Notes under the pieces: generated by a model
The model's input: the letters and a program-made list of their open reading frames with translations, nothing else
Told to the model about the DNA's origin: nothing
The model's database searches: none
Position numbers and translations under genes: made by a program
NCBI RefSeq assembly: GCF_029024465.1
Contig: NZ_CP118950.1
Span: 682,001-746,000, forward strand
Reading direction: 5' to 3'
Source: Lactococcus garvieae subsp. garvieae
Lineage (GTDB): Bacteria; Bacillota; Bacilli; Lactobacillales; Streptococcaceae
DNA: 64,000 bases
Part shown: positions 49,323 to 58,101 of the stretch, piece by piece
How positions within the stretch are numbered: position 1 is the first letter of the stretch
Layout: each line of letters opens with the position of its first letter

Positions 49323-49372
49323 TTGAAAATCATAAGAAAAACATTACAATAATATTATATAAATGTTATTGT
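49323..49372 (+). promoter_or_regulatory. Promoter and inverted repeat before the AGCAC-repeat leader
   Basis: TTGAAA (49323-49328), 16 bases, TACAAT (49345-49350). An inverted repeat ACAATAA (49346-49352)/TTATTGT (49366-49372) overlaps the -10 and the expected transcription start, as a repressor site would. The promoter reads toward the leader ORF at 49414. Confidence 0.5.
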
Positions 49373-49413
49373 TGTTACTTGATGATAACAAAAGACTTGA
49401 TGAGGGACATGCT

Positions 49414-49512
49414 ATGACTTATAATCAGACAGCACAGCACAGCACAGCACAGCACAGCACAGCACAGCACAGCACAGCACAGCACAGCACAGCACAGCAC
49501 AGCATGTGGTAA
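49414..49512 (+). CDS. Leader ORF running into AGCAC repeats
   Basis: 32 codons: MTYNQ, five copies of TAQHS from the repeat, then MW and TAA. GAGGGA lies 6 bases before the ATG, a good ribosome binding site. As the repeat unit is 5 bp, each gain or loss changes the exit frame. Fourteen repeats (here) end at 49512. Thirteen would end at the TAG at 49515-49517. Twelve or fifteen would enter the third frame, open to TAA at 49634-49636, giving a 70- or 75-residue product that crosses the terminator and the next start codon. A role as a regulatory leader peptide is inferred. Confidence 0.55.
   Translation: MTYNQTAQHSTAQHSTAQHSTAQHSTAQHSMW
49431..49504 (+). repeat. Pentanucleotide tandem repeat (AGCAC)14
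   Basis: Fourteen perfect AGCAC units at 49431-49500 and a partial AGCA. Perfect short arrays of this size are prone to slipped-strand mispairing, as the CTCTT arrays in neisserial opa genes. Repeat number may be wrong in short-read assemblies. Confidence 0.97.
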
Positions 49513-49543
49513 GGTAGACAACCGCACATTTTTACTTGCACCC

Positions 49544-49573
49544 AAACGCTCGGGACCCCTTGGAGCGTTTTTT
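49544..49573 (+). terminator. Terminator between the repeat leader and the secreted-protein gene
   Basis: AAACGCTC (49544-49551) and GAGCGTTT (49563-49570), 11-base loop, six T. It points toward the downstream gene, so transcripts from the leader promoter must pass it. Confidence 0.8.
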
Positions 49574-49613
49574 GGCATTTACATTTATCTATCTATAGAA
49601 ATGAGGAAAACAT

Positions 49614-51254
49614 ATGACACCAGAAAAGAAACGTAAACTACGGAACATCGCACTCCTCTCCTTGCTTGGCTTAATCGGCGGGCCTTTCGCCTTCACAGCC
49701 TTCACAGCCTTCAACCAACAGGCCCTCAATGACCGAGAAAACAATATCCAAGTCGAAGTCGGCGGCCGTGTGCACGACTACTACAATAGAGACACGGAAA
49801 ACAAGGATGTCTTTGTGGAAAACTACGGCGAGCAACCGATCATGGCCCGTATCCGCTTGTCCGAATATTTGGAAACTCAACAAACAGGAGCTGCAGCTCC
49901 GACACCACTGGTTGCGGGGACAGAAAGAGAGCAACTCAACACATGGACCCCTTATATCCCCAGTGCGACAGCGATCGGAATGCGTACAGGAACGGGCGCT
50001 GCCTTTAACCGCTATTCCAACCTGAGCTTTGGGTGGAGTCGAGAGGGGCAATCTGCCCCTTGGTATCTCCCCACCTTTAACCATAACAACCTGGACTTAA
50101 GTACTGCCGCAGCGGGACATGCCCGTGACTTGGCCGATGGTTTAGAGGAGCTGACCCATCCTGGTGACGGTACAGATGCTTACTGGACGGAAGGGGTGAC
50201 GTATACCAATGGTGCTAATGGCACCACCTGGCATGGCGCCCCAGATGGTGCAGAGCGTACCACAGCGCAAAACCTCCAGCAAGAACGCGCCCCACTAACC
50301 ATGGCGCAGTGGTTTGACTTGCCCAATAATCAAAAAATCGGCGATTTCTGGGTTATCGATCACCACACAGGCTGGGCTTACTGGGCCTCTATGCTAGAGC
50401 CAGAAGCAGCCACATCCTACTTGCTGGACGCGGCTGAGATGACCAATGCTATCCAAGAGACGGTCTTCAACGGTACTTATTATTACGGTATCCATGTGGA
50501 TAGCCAACTGCTCAGCCCAGACAATAGCGAGGATTTCATCAATGATGGGGAAATCCATGATCCTAACCTGGATTATTTCCTTGAAGGCTTTAAAAATAAC
50601 GCTGTGGATGATGAGCCTGGAAACCCTGACGATGAGTCTGGAAACCCTGCCTATAATGAAGACAGTGCCCCTTCAGCATTTAACTTCCATCTGATGAACC
50701 CCGGGCGTATCTTTACCATGGCGGGCGAGCAATACCGTTATCTTGAAGACATGGGCAACGGCAATCATATGATTATCCGAAACGATGCCCTCCGTAGTTT
50801 GTCTTGGGATGCGCAAGAAGGTGTACTCACTTCTTGGTATGGCCAACTTGAGCCTGCAGTCCAAGCTATGGTTCAGCCTGTAGCCAACAGCTTTACGACA
50901 GGTGAAGTTGCGGATGCTTCAGTTACCTTTACAGGTGGCACGAGATGGATTCCTGATAATTTAGAGGGAGCCGTTGCGGCAGACCAGACTCAAGTGCTTC
51001 CCGGCGGAACGGCGAGAGCTTTTGCCCTTTCTCTTGCGGATATCACACGCTTATCGGGCCCAGGCTTAGGCTTCCCTAACCATGCACAGCGAGGTTCCGC
51101 TGCACTAGGCTGGTGGTGGCTACGTACTCCTACACCTGGTACGAATGCTTGGATTGTAACTACCCAAGGTGAGGTTCTTGGCGTTCAACCTCGTTCGAGT
51201 GGCAGTTCCAATGGAGGAATTCGTCCAGCCTTAATCATCAACCCAACCAACTAA
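49614..51254 (+). CDS. Secreted protein with DUF6273-like C-terminal domain
   Basis: 546 residues. Basic start and hydrophobic signal-type helix at about 12-32 (IALLSLLGLIGGPFAFTAF), then VHDYYNRDTENKDVFVENYG near 53, a motif of Firmicutes surface proteins. The middle is acidic with a short Asp/Glu/Pro/Asn repeat near 335-350. The C-terminus at about 440-546 (SLADITRLSG, GWWWLRTP, GGIRPALIIN) resembles DUF6273, a C-type-lectin-like fold. No LPXTG or other anchor. Function unknown; an adhesin or surface lectin is a guess. Base and codon use are visibly richer in G+C than the neighbours, suggesting transfer. Site GAGGAAA precedes the ATG. Confidence 0.75.
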   Translation: MTPEKKRKLRNIALLSLLGLIGGPFAFTAFTAFNQQALNDRENNIQVEVGGRVHDYYNRDTENKDVFVENYGEQPIMARIRLSEYLETQQTGAAAPTPLVAGTEREQLNTWTPYIPSATAIGMRTGTGAAFNRYSNLSFGWSREGQSAPWYLPTFNHNNLDLSTAAAGHARDLADGLEELTHPGDGTDAYWTEGVTYTNGANGTTWHGAPDGAERTTAQNLQQERAPLTMAQWFDLPNNQKIGDFWVIDHHTGWAYWASMLEPEAATSYLLDAAEMTNAIQETVFNGTYYYGIHVDSQLLSPDNSEDFINDGEIHDPNLDYFLEGFKNNAVDDEPGNPDDESGNPAYNEDSAPSAFNFHLMNPGRIFTMAGEQYRYLEDMGNGNHMIIRNDALRSLSWDAQEGVLTSWYGQLEPAVQAMVQPVANSFTTGEVADASVTFTGGTRWIPDNLEGAVAADQTQVLPGGTARAFALSLADITRLSGPGLGFPNHAQRGSAALGWWWLRTPTPGTNAWIVTTQGEVLGVQPRSSGSSNGGIRPALIINPTN

Positions 51255-51257
51255 ACC

Positions 51258-51294
51258 AAAAAAAGATTAGGAAAACATATTCCTAATCTTTTTG
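51258..51294. terminator. Bidirectional terminator between secreted-protein gene and nrdF
   Basis: AAAAAGATTAGGAA and TTCCTAATCTTTTT arms with a 6-base loop. Confidence 0.92.
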
Positions 51295-51296
51295 TT

Positions 51297-52283
51297 TTAT
51301 TTTATCCCAATCGTATAGTCGTCATCTGACATGGCTTCAACTTCACCAAGCAAGTAAGAGTTACCGACTTGACTAAAGAAGTCATGGTTTGATGAAGAAG
51401 TAGAGATACCGTTCATGACAACAGAGTTGACATCAGCTGCTGTATCGGGGAAGAGGGGATCTTGACCTAAGTTCATGAGTGCCTTATTGGCATTGTAACG
51501 AAGGAATTTCAAGACTTCATCTGTCCAGCCGATTTCATCGTAAAGCAAGTGTGTATAAGCTTCTTCATTCTCATAAAGTTCGTAGAGCAAGTTGTACATC
51601 CAATCGCGGAGTTCACTTTGTTCTTCTTCAGAGAGTTCGTTGAAACCAAGTTGGAACTTGTAACCGATATAAGTGCCGTGGACACTCTCATCACGAATGA
51701 TAAGTTTGATGATTTCAGCAGAGTTGATCATCTTGTTATTGCCGAGATACCAGAGCGGTGTGAAGAATCCAGAGTAGAAGAGGCAAGTTTCAAGGAAGAC
51801 ACTTGCAATTTTCTTCTGAAGGGCTGTACCATTTTGGTAGATAGCGTTGATGATTTCTGCTTTCTTTTGCATGTAAACATTTGTATCGACCCAATCAAAG
51901 AGTTCTTCAATCTCTGATTTTGTATTTAAGGTACTAAAGATTGTCGAGTAAGATTTGGCGTGAACGGACTCCATAAACTGGATATTGTTGAAACATGCGA
52001 TTTCTTGTGGTGTACGTGCATCATGTTTGAGCACCTCTGCACCGTCTACAGATTGTAAAGTATCCAAGAGAGTCAAGCCAGCAAAAGCTTTAGCAAAAGT
52101 ATCGCGTTCAACTTGGGGCAATTTGCGCCAATCGTCAAGGTCATTGGAAACAGGGACACGTGTGTCCAACCAAAACTGGCTGGTCAGTTTTTCCCAAGTG
52201 TATTTATCAATAGAATCTTCAATTGCATTCCAGTTAATGGCTGCATGGTAAGTAGGGACTTTTTGGTTATTTTGTTCAGACAT
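51297..52283 (-). CDS. nrdF: Ribonucleotide reductase class Ib, beta subunit
   Basis: 328 residues of the ferritin-like R2 fold. It holds the dimetal-tyrosyl radical cofactor: ligands in NIQFMESVHAKSY near 95 and RDESVHGTYIGYKF near 192. Class Ib enzymes use Mn with help of NrdI, encoded upstream. Last gene of nrdHIEF, 14 bases after nrdE. Confidence 0.93.
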   Translation of the reverse strand: MSEQNNQKVPTYHAAINWNAIEDSIDKYTWEKLTSQFWLDTRVPVSNDLDDWRKLPQVERDTFAKAFAGLTLLDTLQSVDGAEVLKHDARTPQEIACFNNIQFMESVHAKSYSTIFSTLNTKSEIEELFDWVDTNVYMQKKAEIINAIYQNGTALQKKIASVFLETCLFYSGFFTPLWYLGNNKMINSAEIIKLIIRDESVHGTYIGYKFQLGFNELSEEEQSELRDWMYNLLYELYENEEAYTHLLYDEIGWTDEVLKFLRYNANKALMNLGQDPLFPDTAADVNSVVMNGISTSSSNHDFFSQVGNSYLLGEVEAMSDDDYTIGIK

Positions 52284-52297
52284 AGTATTTCCTTTTT

Positions 52298-54466
52298 TTA
52301 AACAACACAGCTTTCACATTGGTTTGAGCCAACTTCCTCTTCATCGTCTGTAAAGGTACGGACGTAGTAGATTGTTTTGATTCCTTTATTGTAAGCATAG
52401 TTACGCAAGATACTCAAATCACGTGTTGTCATTTTATTATTTGCAATTTTCCACTCATAAAGGCCTTCAGGTAAAGTTGAACGCATGAAGAGGGTCATAG
52501 ACAAACCTTGATCGACATGTTCCGTCGCAGCGGCGTAAACATCAATGACAGCACGCATGTCTGTATCGTAAGCAGATTTGTAATAAGGAATGGTATCTGT
52601 TGAAAGCCCAGCGGCTGGATAGTAAATCTTACCAACTTTCTTTTCTTGACGTTCTTCGATACGGTTAACGATCGGGTGAATAGAAGAAGAGCAGTCGTTG
52701 ATATAAGAAATTGATCCATTAGGTGCAACGGCCATACGGTAAGAATTGTAAAGGCCACCTTGCATGACTTTTTCTTTTAAGGCAGCCCATTCCGCTGGAC
52801 CAGGGACAGCAATGCCAGCGAAAAGTTCTTGGATTTCCGCTGGAACAGCAGCGAAATAGTCATGATTAAGGTATTTATCAAAGTAAGAGCCGTCAGCATA
52901 AGCAGATTTATCAAAGTCTTTGAAGGTCGCTTGGCGTTCAACTGCAAGTGTGTTTGAGGCCACTAAAGTATAGTAGTTCAAGAGCATAAAGTAAACACTT
53001 GTAAAGTCAACAGCGGCTTTGCTGTCGTAATGGATATGATTTTTAGCGAGGAAAGAATGGAGCCCCATCGCACCAAGTCCAATGGCACGCATTTCGTTAT
53101 TTCCTTTACGCACAGTCGGTACAGAGTCAAGATTTGAAGTTTCAGAGATAAATGTCAATGCACGAACCATTGACTCAATAGAACTTCCAAAGTCTGCGCC
53201 TGAAGTCATCATGTTCATGACATTTGTCGAACCCAAGTTACAAGCAACGTCAGTTCCTAATGTTGAATAAGTTTGATCGTCATTGAGGACAGAAGGGGTT
53301 TGAACTTGAAGGATTTCAGAACAAAGATTACTCATCGAGATAACACCATCGACAGGGTTAGCTTTGTTGACTGTATCGATGTTTACAATGTAAGGATAAC
53401 CAGACTCTTGTTGAAGTTTAGAAAGTTCTTGTTCCAACTCACGTGCGCTGATTTTGATTTTACGAATATTATCGTTTGCCAGCATGTTGTCGTATTCTGC
53501 TGTAATATCGACATGAGCAAAAGGCATGCCGTATTCTTTTTCGACAAAGTAAGGCTCGAAGAGGTACATATCTTCACCTTTAGCTGCGAGCTCGTAGAAT
53601 TTATCAGGAACAGTCACACCGAGTGACAAGGTTTTTACACGGATTTTTTCATCCGCATTTTCTTTTTTCGTTGAGAGGAATTCCATAATGTCAGGGTGGA
53701 AAATAGAAAGATATACTACACCAGCCCCTTGACGTTGTCCAAGTTGGTTAGCATAAGAAAAACTATCTTCGAAAAGTTTCATCACGGGAACCACACCTGC
53801 TGCAACACCATCATAACCCTTGATGGGTGCGCCGGCACCCCGTAAGTTGGTTAAGTTAAGACCAACGCCACCACCATTTTTTGAAAGTTGGAGGGCAGAG
53901 TTAATGGTACGACCAATCGAATTCATGTCGTCTGTCAATTGTAAAAGGAAACAGCTGACGAATTCACCACGACGTTTACGTCCAGCATTGAGGAAAGTTG
54001 GAGTGGCAGGTTGGTAGCGACGATTCACCATAGCAAAGGCCAAGTTACGTGCAAGTGTTGTATCACCATCAGCCATGTAGAGCGCGTTCATCAAGACGCG
54101 GTCTTCAAAGTTTTCAAGGTAGAGTGTACCTTCGTTATTTTTCATGGCATATTGATTGTAGAACTTGTAAGCAGCCATAAAGCTATCAAAACGGAAGCCA
54201 AAGTCCAACAATTCTTGGTGAAGTTGCTCAATGAAACTCATTTCATACTTACGGATGAAGTCCTCTTCCAGATAATCACCTTCTAGAAGCGCTTCAATTT
54301 TTTCGGCATAAGTATCTTTAGTGAAAGTATTAGGCTCGACATTTTCTTTGAAGAAGGCAGTGATTGCTTCCTTATCTTTTGCTAAAGGAATAGAGCCGTT
54401 AACGGGGATATTGATTTGATTGTTAAGTGTGAAGTACGTAACATCTTCAAGATTTTTAAGTGACAT
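52298..54466 (-). CDS. nrdE: Ribonucleotide reductase class Ib, alpha subunit
   Basis: 722 residues. Reduces ribonucleoside diphosphates. Radical and thiol residues lie in the central barrel (NLCSEILQVQTPS near 380, PNGSISYINDCSSS near 590 onward). C-terminal redox Cys pair in NQCESCVV receives electrons from NrdH. It lacks an N-terminal ATP-cone for overall activity control, as usual for class Ib. Confidence 0.94.
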   Translation of the reverse strand: MSLKNLEDVTYFTLNNQINIPVNGSIPLAKDKEAITAFFKENVEPNTFTKDTYAEKIEALLEGDYLEEDFIRKYEMSFIEQLHQELLDFGFRFDSFMAAYKFYNQYAMKNNEGTLYLENFEDRVLMNALYMADGDTTLARNLAFAMVNRRYQPATPTFLNAGRKRRGEFVSCFLLQLTDDMNSIGRTINSALQLSKNGGGVGLNLTNLRGAGAPIKGYDGVAAGVVPVMKLFEDSFSYANQLGQRQGAGVVYLSIFHPDIMEFLSTKKENADEKIRVKTLSLGVTVPDKFYELAAKGEDMYLFEPYFVEKEYGMPFAHVDITAEYDNMLANDNIRKIKISARELEQELSKLQQESGYPYIVNIDTVNKANPVDGVISMSNLCSEILQVQTPSVLNDDQTYSTLGTDVACNLGSTNVMNMMTSGADFGSSIESMVRALTFISETSNLDSVPTVRKGNNEMRAIGLGAMGLHSFLAKNHIHYDSKAAVDFTSVYFMLLNYYTLVASNTLAVERQATFKDFDKSAYADGSYFDKYLNHDYFAAVPAEIQELFAGIAVPGPAEWAALKEKVMQGGLYNSYRMAVAPNGSISYINDCSSSIHPIVNRIEERQEKKVGKIYYPAAGLSTDTIPYYKSAYDTDMRAVIDVYAAATEHVDQGLSMTLFMRSTLPEGLYEWKIANNKMTTRDLSILRNYAYNKGIKTIYYVRTFTDDEEEVGSNQCESCVV

Positions 54467-54519
54467 ATATTTCTCCGGGGCTTTGCGCCCACATGCTAAT
54501 TTTTTATTTTTAGTGAAAT

Positions 54520-54939
54520 TTACGGTTTGAGACTGATATTTGCTCCAGAATCCAATCGAGCTGCAATGTCTTCAACAGCAGCTACATCGCTCGGTGTACC
54601 ATTAAATTCGAAATCGTAAACAATAGGAATTTGGAATTGAGCGGATAATTCTTTTGCGGTAAAGATATATAAAGAAGCAAAATTTCGATTTCCTGTACCG
54701 ACAATGCCTTTGCAGTATTGTGCGTTATTGGCATAGGACATAAACTCAAAGACTGGGTCCATGATGTCCATGCTTTTTTCAGCTCCAGGAGTTTCATCCG
54801 CATAACTTGGGACGATGATCAGGAAATCTTCATTTGCTTCAAATTCGGGATCGTTGGGCAGAATTTCTTCATGCTCTAAATTGGTTTTGTTGACAAAGCG
54901 GCGTGTTTGGCCAGTGATACTGAAATAGATTAATTTCAT
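54520..54939 (-). CDS. nrdI: NrdI flavodoxin-like protein
   Basis: 139 residues. NrdI supplies the oxidant that assembles the Mn2-tyrosyl radical in NrdF. FMN loop in [11 protein letters not shown] near 6, then [13 protein letters not shown] near 42 and [11 protein letters not shown] near 82. Start overlaps the nrdH stop by 4 bases (ATGA). Confidence 0.9.
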   Translation of the reverse strand: MKLIYFSITGQTRRFVNKTNLEHEEILPNDPEFEANEDFLIIVPSYADETPGAEKSMDIMDPVFEFMSYANNAQYCKGIVGTGNRNFASLYIFTAKELSAQFQIPIVYDFEFNGTPSDVAAVEDIAARLDSGANISLKP

Positions 54940-55154
54940 GCTAATTTTGCCAATTCGCTTGGATTGAAACCAGAGAATGAAACGTCGCCTTTGACAACAA
55001 CAGGTGCAGCACGATATCCCATATCAAGCACTGTTTGAACAAATTCTGGTTTTTCGTCAATGTTAATTTCTTCAAAGTCCACAGTATGTTCTGTGAGCCA
55101 TTTTTTTACCATTTTACATTGCATGCAGTTGTTTTTTGAGTATACAGTGACCAT
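54936..55154 (-). CDS. nrdH: Glutaredoxin-like protein NrdH
   Basis: 72 residues with redox motif CMQC (residues 10-13) in [15 protein letters not shown], and GYRAAPVVV near 50. Electron donor to NrdE. ATG 55154 follows TTGGAGAATAAT; seven further codons upstream contain that site. First gene of the operon. Confidence 0.92.
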   Translation of the reverse strand: MVTVYSKNNCMQCKMVKKWLTEHTVDFEEINIDEKPEFVQTVLDMGYRAAPVVVKGDVSFSGFNPSELAKLA

Positions 55155-55190
55155 AATTATTCTCCAATTTTTCATTATTTTTATTCTTTT

Positions 55191-55218
55191 ATTTTAGTAT
55201 AAAAAAAATACCTAGTCA
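55191..55218 (-). promoter_or_regulatory. Promoter of nrdHIEF
   Basis: On the minus strand TTGACT-N16-TAAAAT, about 40 bases before the nrdH start. Confidence 0.7.
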
Positions 55219-55225
55219 AGTTATC

Positions 55226-55273
55226 GATACTAGATATTGTGGTTCATAATTATGTAAAATACTATATATTGTG
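55226..55273. promoter_or_regulatory. Pair of NrdR boxes
   Basis: ATACTAGATATTGTGG (55226-55241) and ATACTATATATTGTGT (55258-55273) resemble the NrdR consensus acaCWATATATWGtgt; centres are 32 bp apart, three helical turns, the usual spacing. They lie just upstream of the nrdH -35. The distal box includes the plsY stop codon. Confidence 0.85.
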
Positions 55274-55900
55274 TTGTTTACTAAGGTTCAAGCCGAAAGG
55301 GACCAAAGATTCTTCTTTATTTTTTATTCTCTGAATGTTACTCTTGTGTCGAACAATGATAATAGTAGCCAAGACTAAAATGATTATCGAAAACAAGGGA
55401 TCATAATGGGGGAGAATAAAGTGGAAATAAGGAAAAACAAGAACACCAATCAGTGCCGCAACAGCTCCTAAAATAGAAGACAGGCTAATCATGCTGAAAA
55501 GGTAAAGCACGAGGAAGAAAACCACGGCCAGATAAAGGAGGAAAACGGGGTTAAATCCAAGAACAACACCAGCTGAAGTCGCAACGGCCTTTCCACCTTT
55601 AAATTTGTCAAAGACTGAAACGGTGTGACCGACGACAGCTAATAATCCAAAAATAAGTGGTGAAACACCATGAACATGGAAAATGAGAGGCAGAAGTGTT
55701 GCCAATGTACCTTTGAGGAGGTCAAAGATGAAAACAATGATGCCGGCTTTTTTTCCAAGAATACGGAAAGTATTCGTTGTACCAGTATTTCCAGAACCAT
55801 ACTCGTGCAGATCTTTTTTAAAGAAAATCTTTCCAATCCAAAGTCCTGCAGGAATCGCTCCAATAAGATAGGCAGCGATGCATAAAATTATTATAGTCAT
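55262..55900 (-). CDS. plsY: Acyl-phosphate glycerol-3-phosphate acyltransferase
   Basis: 212 residues with five or six helices. Makes lysophosphatidate from acyl-phosphate and glycerol 3-phosphate. The family motifs are clear: [17 protein letters not shown] near 32, [14 protein letters not shown] near 98 and the [12 protein letters not shown] end near 182. Divergent from parE. On the minus strand a TGT-TATAAT about 40 bases upstream is its likely promoter. Confidence 0.93.
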   Translation of the reverse strand: MTIIILCIAAYLIGAIPAGLWIGKIFFKKDLHEYGSGNTGTTNTFRILGKKAGIIVFIFDLLKGTLATLLPLIFHVHGVSPLIFGLLAVVGHTVSVFDKFKGGKAVATSAGVVLGFNPVFLLYLAVVFFLVLYLFSMISLSSILGAVAALIGVLVFPYFHFILPHYDPLFSIIILVLATIIIVRHKSNIQRIKNKEESLVPFGLNLSKQHNI

Positions 55901-56045
55901 ATCATCTTTCTTTTACGTTTGTAATAGCTCTACAATTATAACATAAAAGTTAACGAATTTTAGCCTTTCTTTGAAAGAAAATCTTTTCAAATTTAAATTT
56001 TTTAGGAAATTGGGATAAAAAGCTTCATTTGTTTTATAAAGACTT

Positions 56046-56074
56046 TTGACAAAGGCCCTTGAAGAATGTAGAAT
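56046..56074 (+). promoter_or_regulatory. Promoter of parE
   Basis: TTGACA-N17-TAGAAT with TG before the -10. Confidence 0.85.
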
Positions 56075-56128
56075 AGGAAAGATGAATATTTCTGCTGGTT
56101 TAGAGCTAGCTTAAATGGAGAATAATGA

Positions 56129-58066
56129 ATGGTAGATATAAATAATTACGACGACAGCGCGATTCAGGTCTTAGAAGGGCTTGATGCCGTAAGAAAGCGC
56201 CCAGGGATGTATATTGGTTCAACGGATTCAACAGGCTTGCATCACTTGATTTGGGAAATTGTAGATAATGCTGTCGATGAAGCCTTATCAGGCTTTGGAA
56301 CAAAGATTTCGGTCATATTAAATAAAGATGGTTCTGTCACTGTGGAAGATGAAGGACGCGGAATGCCTGTCGGGATGCATGCTACAGGCAAACCGACTGT
56401 TGAAGTTATCTTTACGGTCCTTCACGCAGGAGGTAAGTTTGGCCAAGGCGGATACAAAACATCAGGCGGCTTACACGGTGTAGGTTCTTCTGTTGTAAAT
56501 GCCTTGTCAAGCTGGCTTGAAGTAGAAATTACGCGTGACGGCCATGTTTATCGTCAACGTTTTGAAAATGGTGGACATCCAGTAACCACATTGGAAAAAA
56601 TAGGCAAGGCACCAAAATCGAAAACAGGGACAAAAGTCACCTTTATGCCAGATGCTACGATTTTTTCTACGATTGAGTTTAAGTACCAAACGATTTCTGA
56701 ACGGTTAAATGAATCTGCATTTCTCTTGAAAGATGTCACGCTTTCACTTGCAGATGAACGTGGAGAAGAAGAGGTTAAGGAAGAATTCCACTATGAAAAT
56801 GGTGTGCAAGATTTTGTAGACTACCTTAATGAGGATAAGGACACGCTCACACCCGTTTTATATTTTGCAGGCGAACAAGATTCTTTCCAAGTAGAAGTAG
56901 CTTTACAATATAATGATGGTTATTCGGAAAATATCCTCTCTTTTGTTAATAATGTTCGGACAAAAGATGGCGGAACACATGAAGCCGGACTCAAAACTGC
57001 CTTGACGAAAGCCATGAATGATTATGCCAGGAAAACAGGTCTGCTTAAAGACAAGGATAAAAATCTTGAAGGCTCAGACTATCGTGAGGGTTTGACAGCC
57101 GTTCTCTCGATCCTTGTGCCAGAAGAATATTTACAGTTTGAAGGACAAACAAAAGACAAGCTTGGCTCACCCTTAGCACGTCCAGCAGTTGATGCTCTGG
57201 TCTCTGAAAAATTGACTTTCTATCTTTTGGAGAATGGTGAACTGGCACAAAATTTAATTCGTAAGGCGATCAAAGCGCGTGAAGCACGTGAAGCTGCGCG
57301 TAAGGCCCGTGAAGAATCTCGAACAGGTAAAAAGAATAAAAAAGACAAAGGGCTTCTCTCAGGAAAATTAACACCTGCGCAAACCAAAAATCCTAATAAA
57401 AACGAACTCTACCTTGTCGAAGGAGATTCTGCCGGTGGTTCGGCAAAGCAAGGACGCGACCGTAAATTCCAAGCGATTTTACCCTTGCGTGGTAAGGTGA
57501 TCAATACTGAAAAAGCCAAAATGCAGGATATCCTTAAAAATGAAGAAATCAACACGATGATTTACACCATTGGTGCGGGTGTTGGAGCAGATTTCACCCT
57601 TGCAGATCGGAACTATGATAAAGTAATTATTATGACCGATGCGGATACAGATGGTGCACATATCCAAACCCTGCTTCTGACCTTTTTCTACCGCTATATG
57701 AAGCCTCTTCTCGAAAATGGGCACGTTTATATTGCTTTGCCACCGCTCTATAAGATGAGCCAAGGTAAGGGTAAAAAAGAAAAAGTTGCCTATGCTTGGA
57801 CGGATGCTGAACTTGAAGAACTTCGTCAAACTTTTGGCAAGGGAGCAACCCTTCAGCGTTATAAAGGTTTAGGGGAAATGAATGCTGATCAGCTGTGGGA
57901 GACAACGATGAATCCTGAAACACGTACATTGATTCAAGTTACCATTGATGATGCAGCGCAAGCTGAAAAACGGGTTTCAGTGTTGATGGGAGACAAGGTG
58001 GAACCTCGTCGTAAATGGATTGAGAATAATGTGAAGTTTACCTTGGAAGAAAATACAATCTTTTAA
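56129..58066 (+). CDS. parE: DNA topoisomerase IV subunit B
   Basis: 645 residues: GHKL ATPase at about 1-220 (EIVDNAVDEAL near 45, GRGMPVG near 78, GGLHGVGSSVVNALS near 120), transducer, then TOPRIM (LVEGDSAGGSAKQGRDR near 431, DADTDGAHIQ near 510). With ParC it decatenates chromosomes. The pairing with parC 1.4 kb downstream supports ParE rather than GyrB. Weak TGGAGA site before ATG 56129. Confidence 0.94.
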   Translation: MVDINNYDDSAIQVLEGLDAVRKRPGMYIGSTDSTGLHHLIWEIVDNAVDEALSGFGTKISVILNKDGSVTVEDEGRGMPVGMHATGKPTVEVIFTVLHAGGKFGQGGYKTSGGLHGVGSSVVNALSSWLEVEITRDGHVYRQRFENGGHPVTTLEKIGKAPKSKTGTKVTFMPDATIFSTIEFKYQTISERLNESAFLLKDVTLSLADERGEEEVKEEFHYENGVQDFVDYLNEDKDTLTPVLYFAGEQDSFQVEVALQYNDGYSENILSFVNNVRTKDGGTHEAGLKTALTKAMNDYARKTGLLKDKDKNLEGSDYREGLTAVLSILVPEEYLQFEGQTKDKLGSPLARPAVDALVSEKLTFYLLENGELAQNLIRKAIKAREAREAARKAREESRTGKKNKKDKGLLSGKLTPAQTKNPNKNELYLVEGDSAGGSAKQGRDRKFQAILPLRGKVINTEKAKMQDILKNEEINTMIYTIGAGVGADFTLADRNYDKVIIMTDADTDGAHIQTLLLTFFYRYMKPLLENGHVYIALPPLYKMSQGKGKKEKVAYAWTDAELEELRQTFGKGATLQRYKGLGEMNADQLWETTMNPETRTLIQVTIDDAAQAEKRVSVLMGDKVEPRRKWIENNVKFTLEENTIF

Positions 58067-58101
58067 GTAACCGCATATTTTAAGGAAAGGAAGGTGGTAA
58101 G

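Noticed and set aside
49375-49578. Minus-strand frame across the AGCAC repeats (VLCCA repeats)
   Set aside because: It has no ribosome binding site and its coding look comes only from the repeat; the plus-strand leader has a good site and promoter.
49614-49636. Direct fusion of the repeat leader to the secreted protein
   Set aside because: The leader frame that stays open is not the frame of the gene at 49614, and the matching frame has stops at 49515 and 49596.
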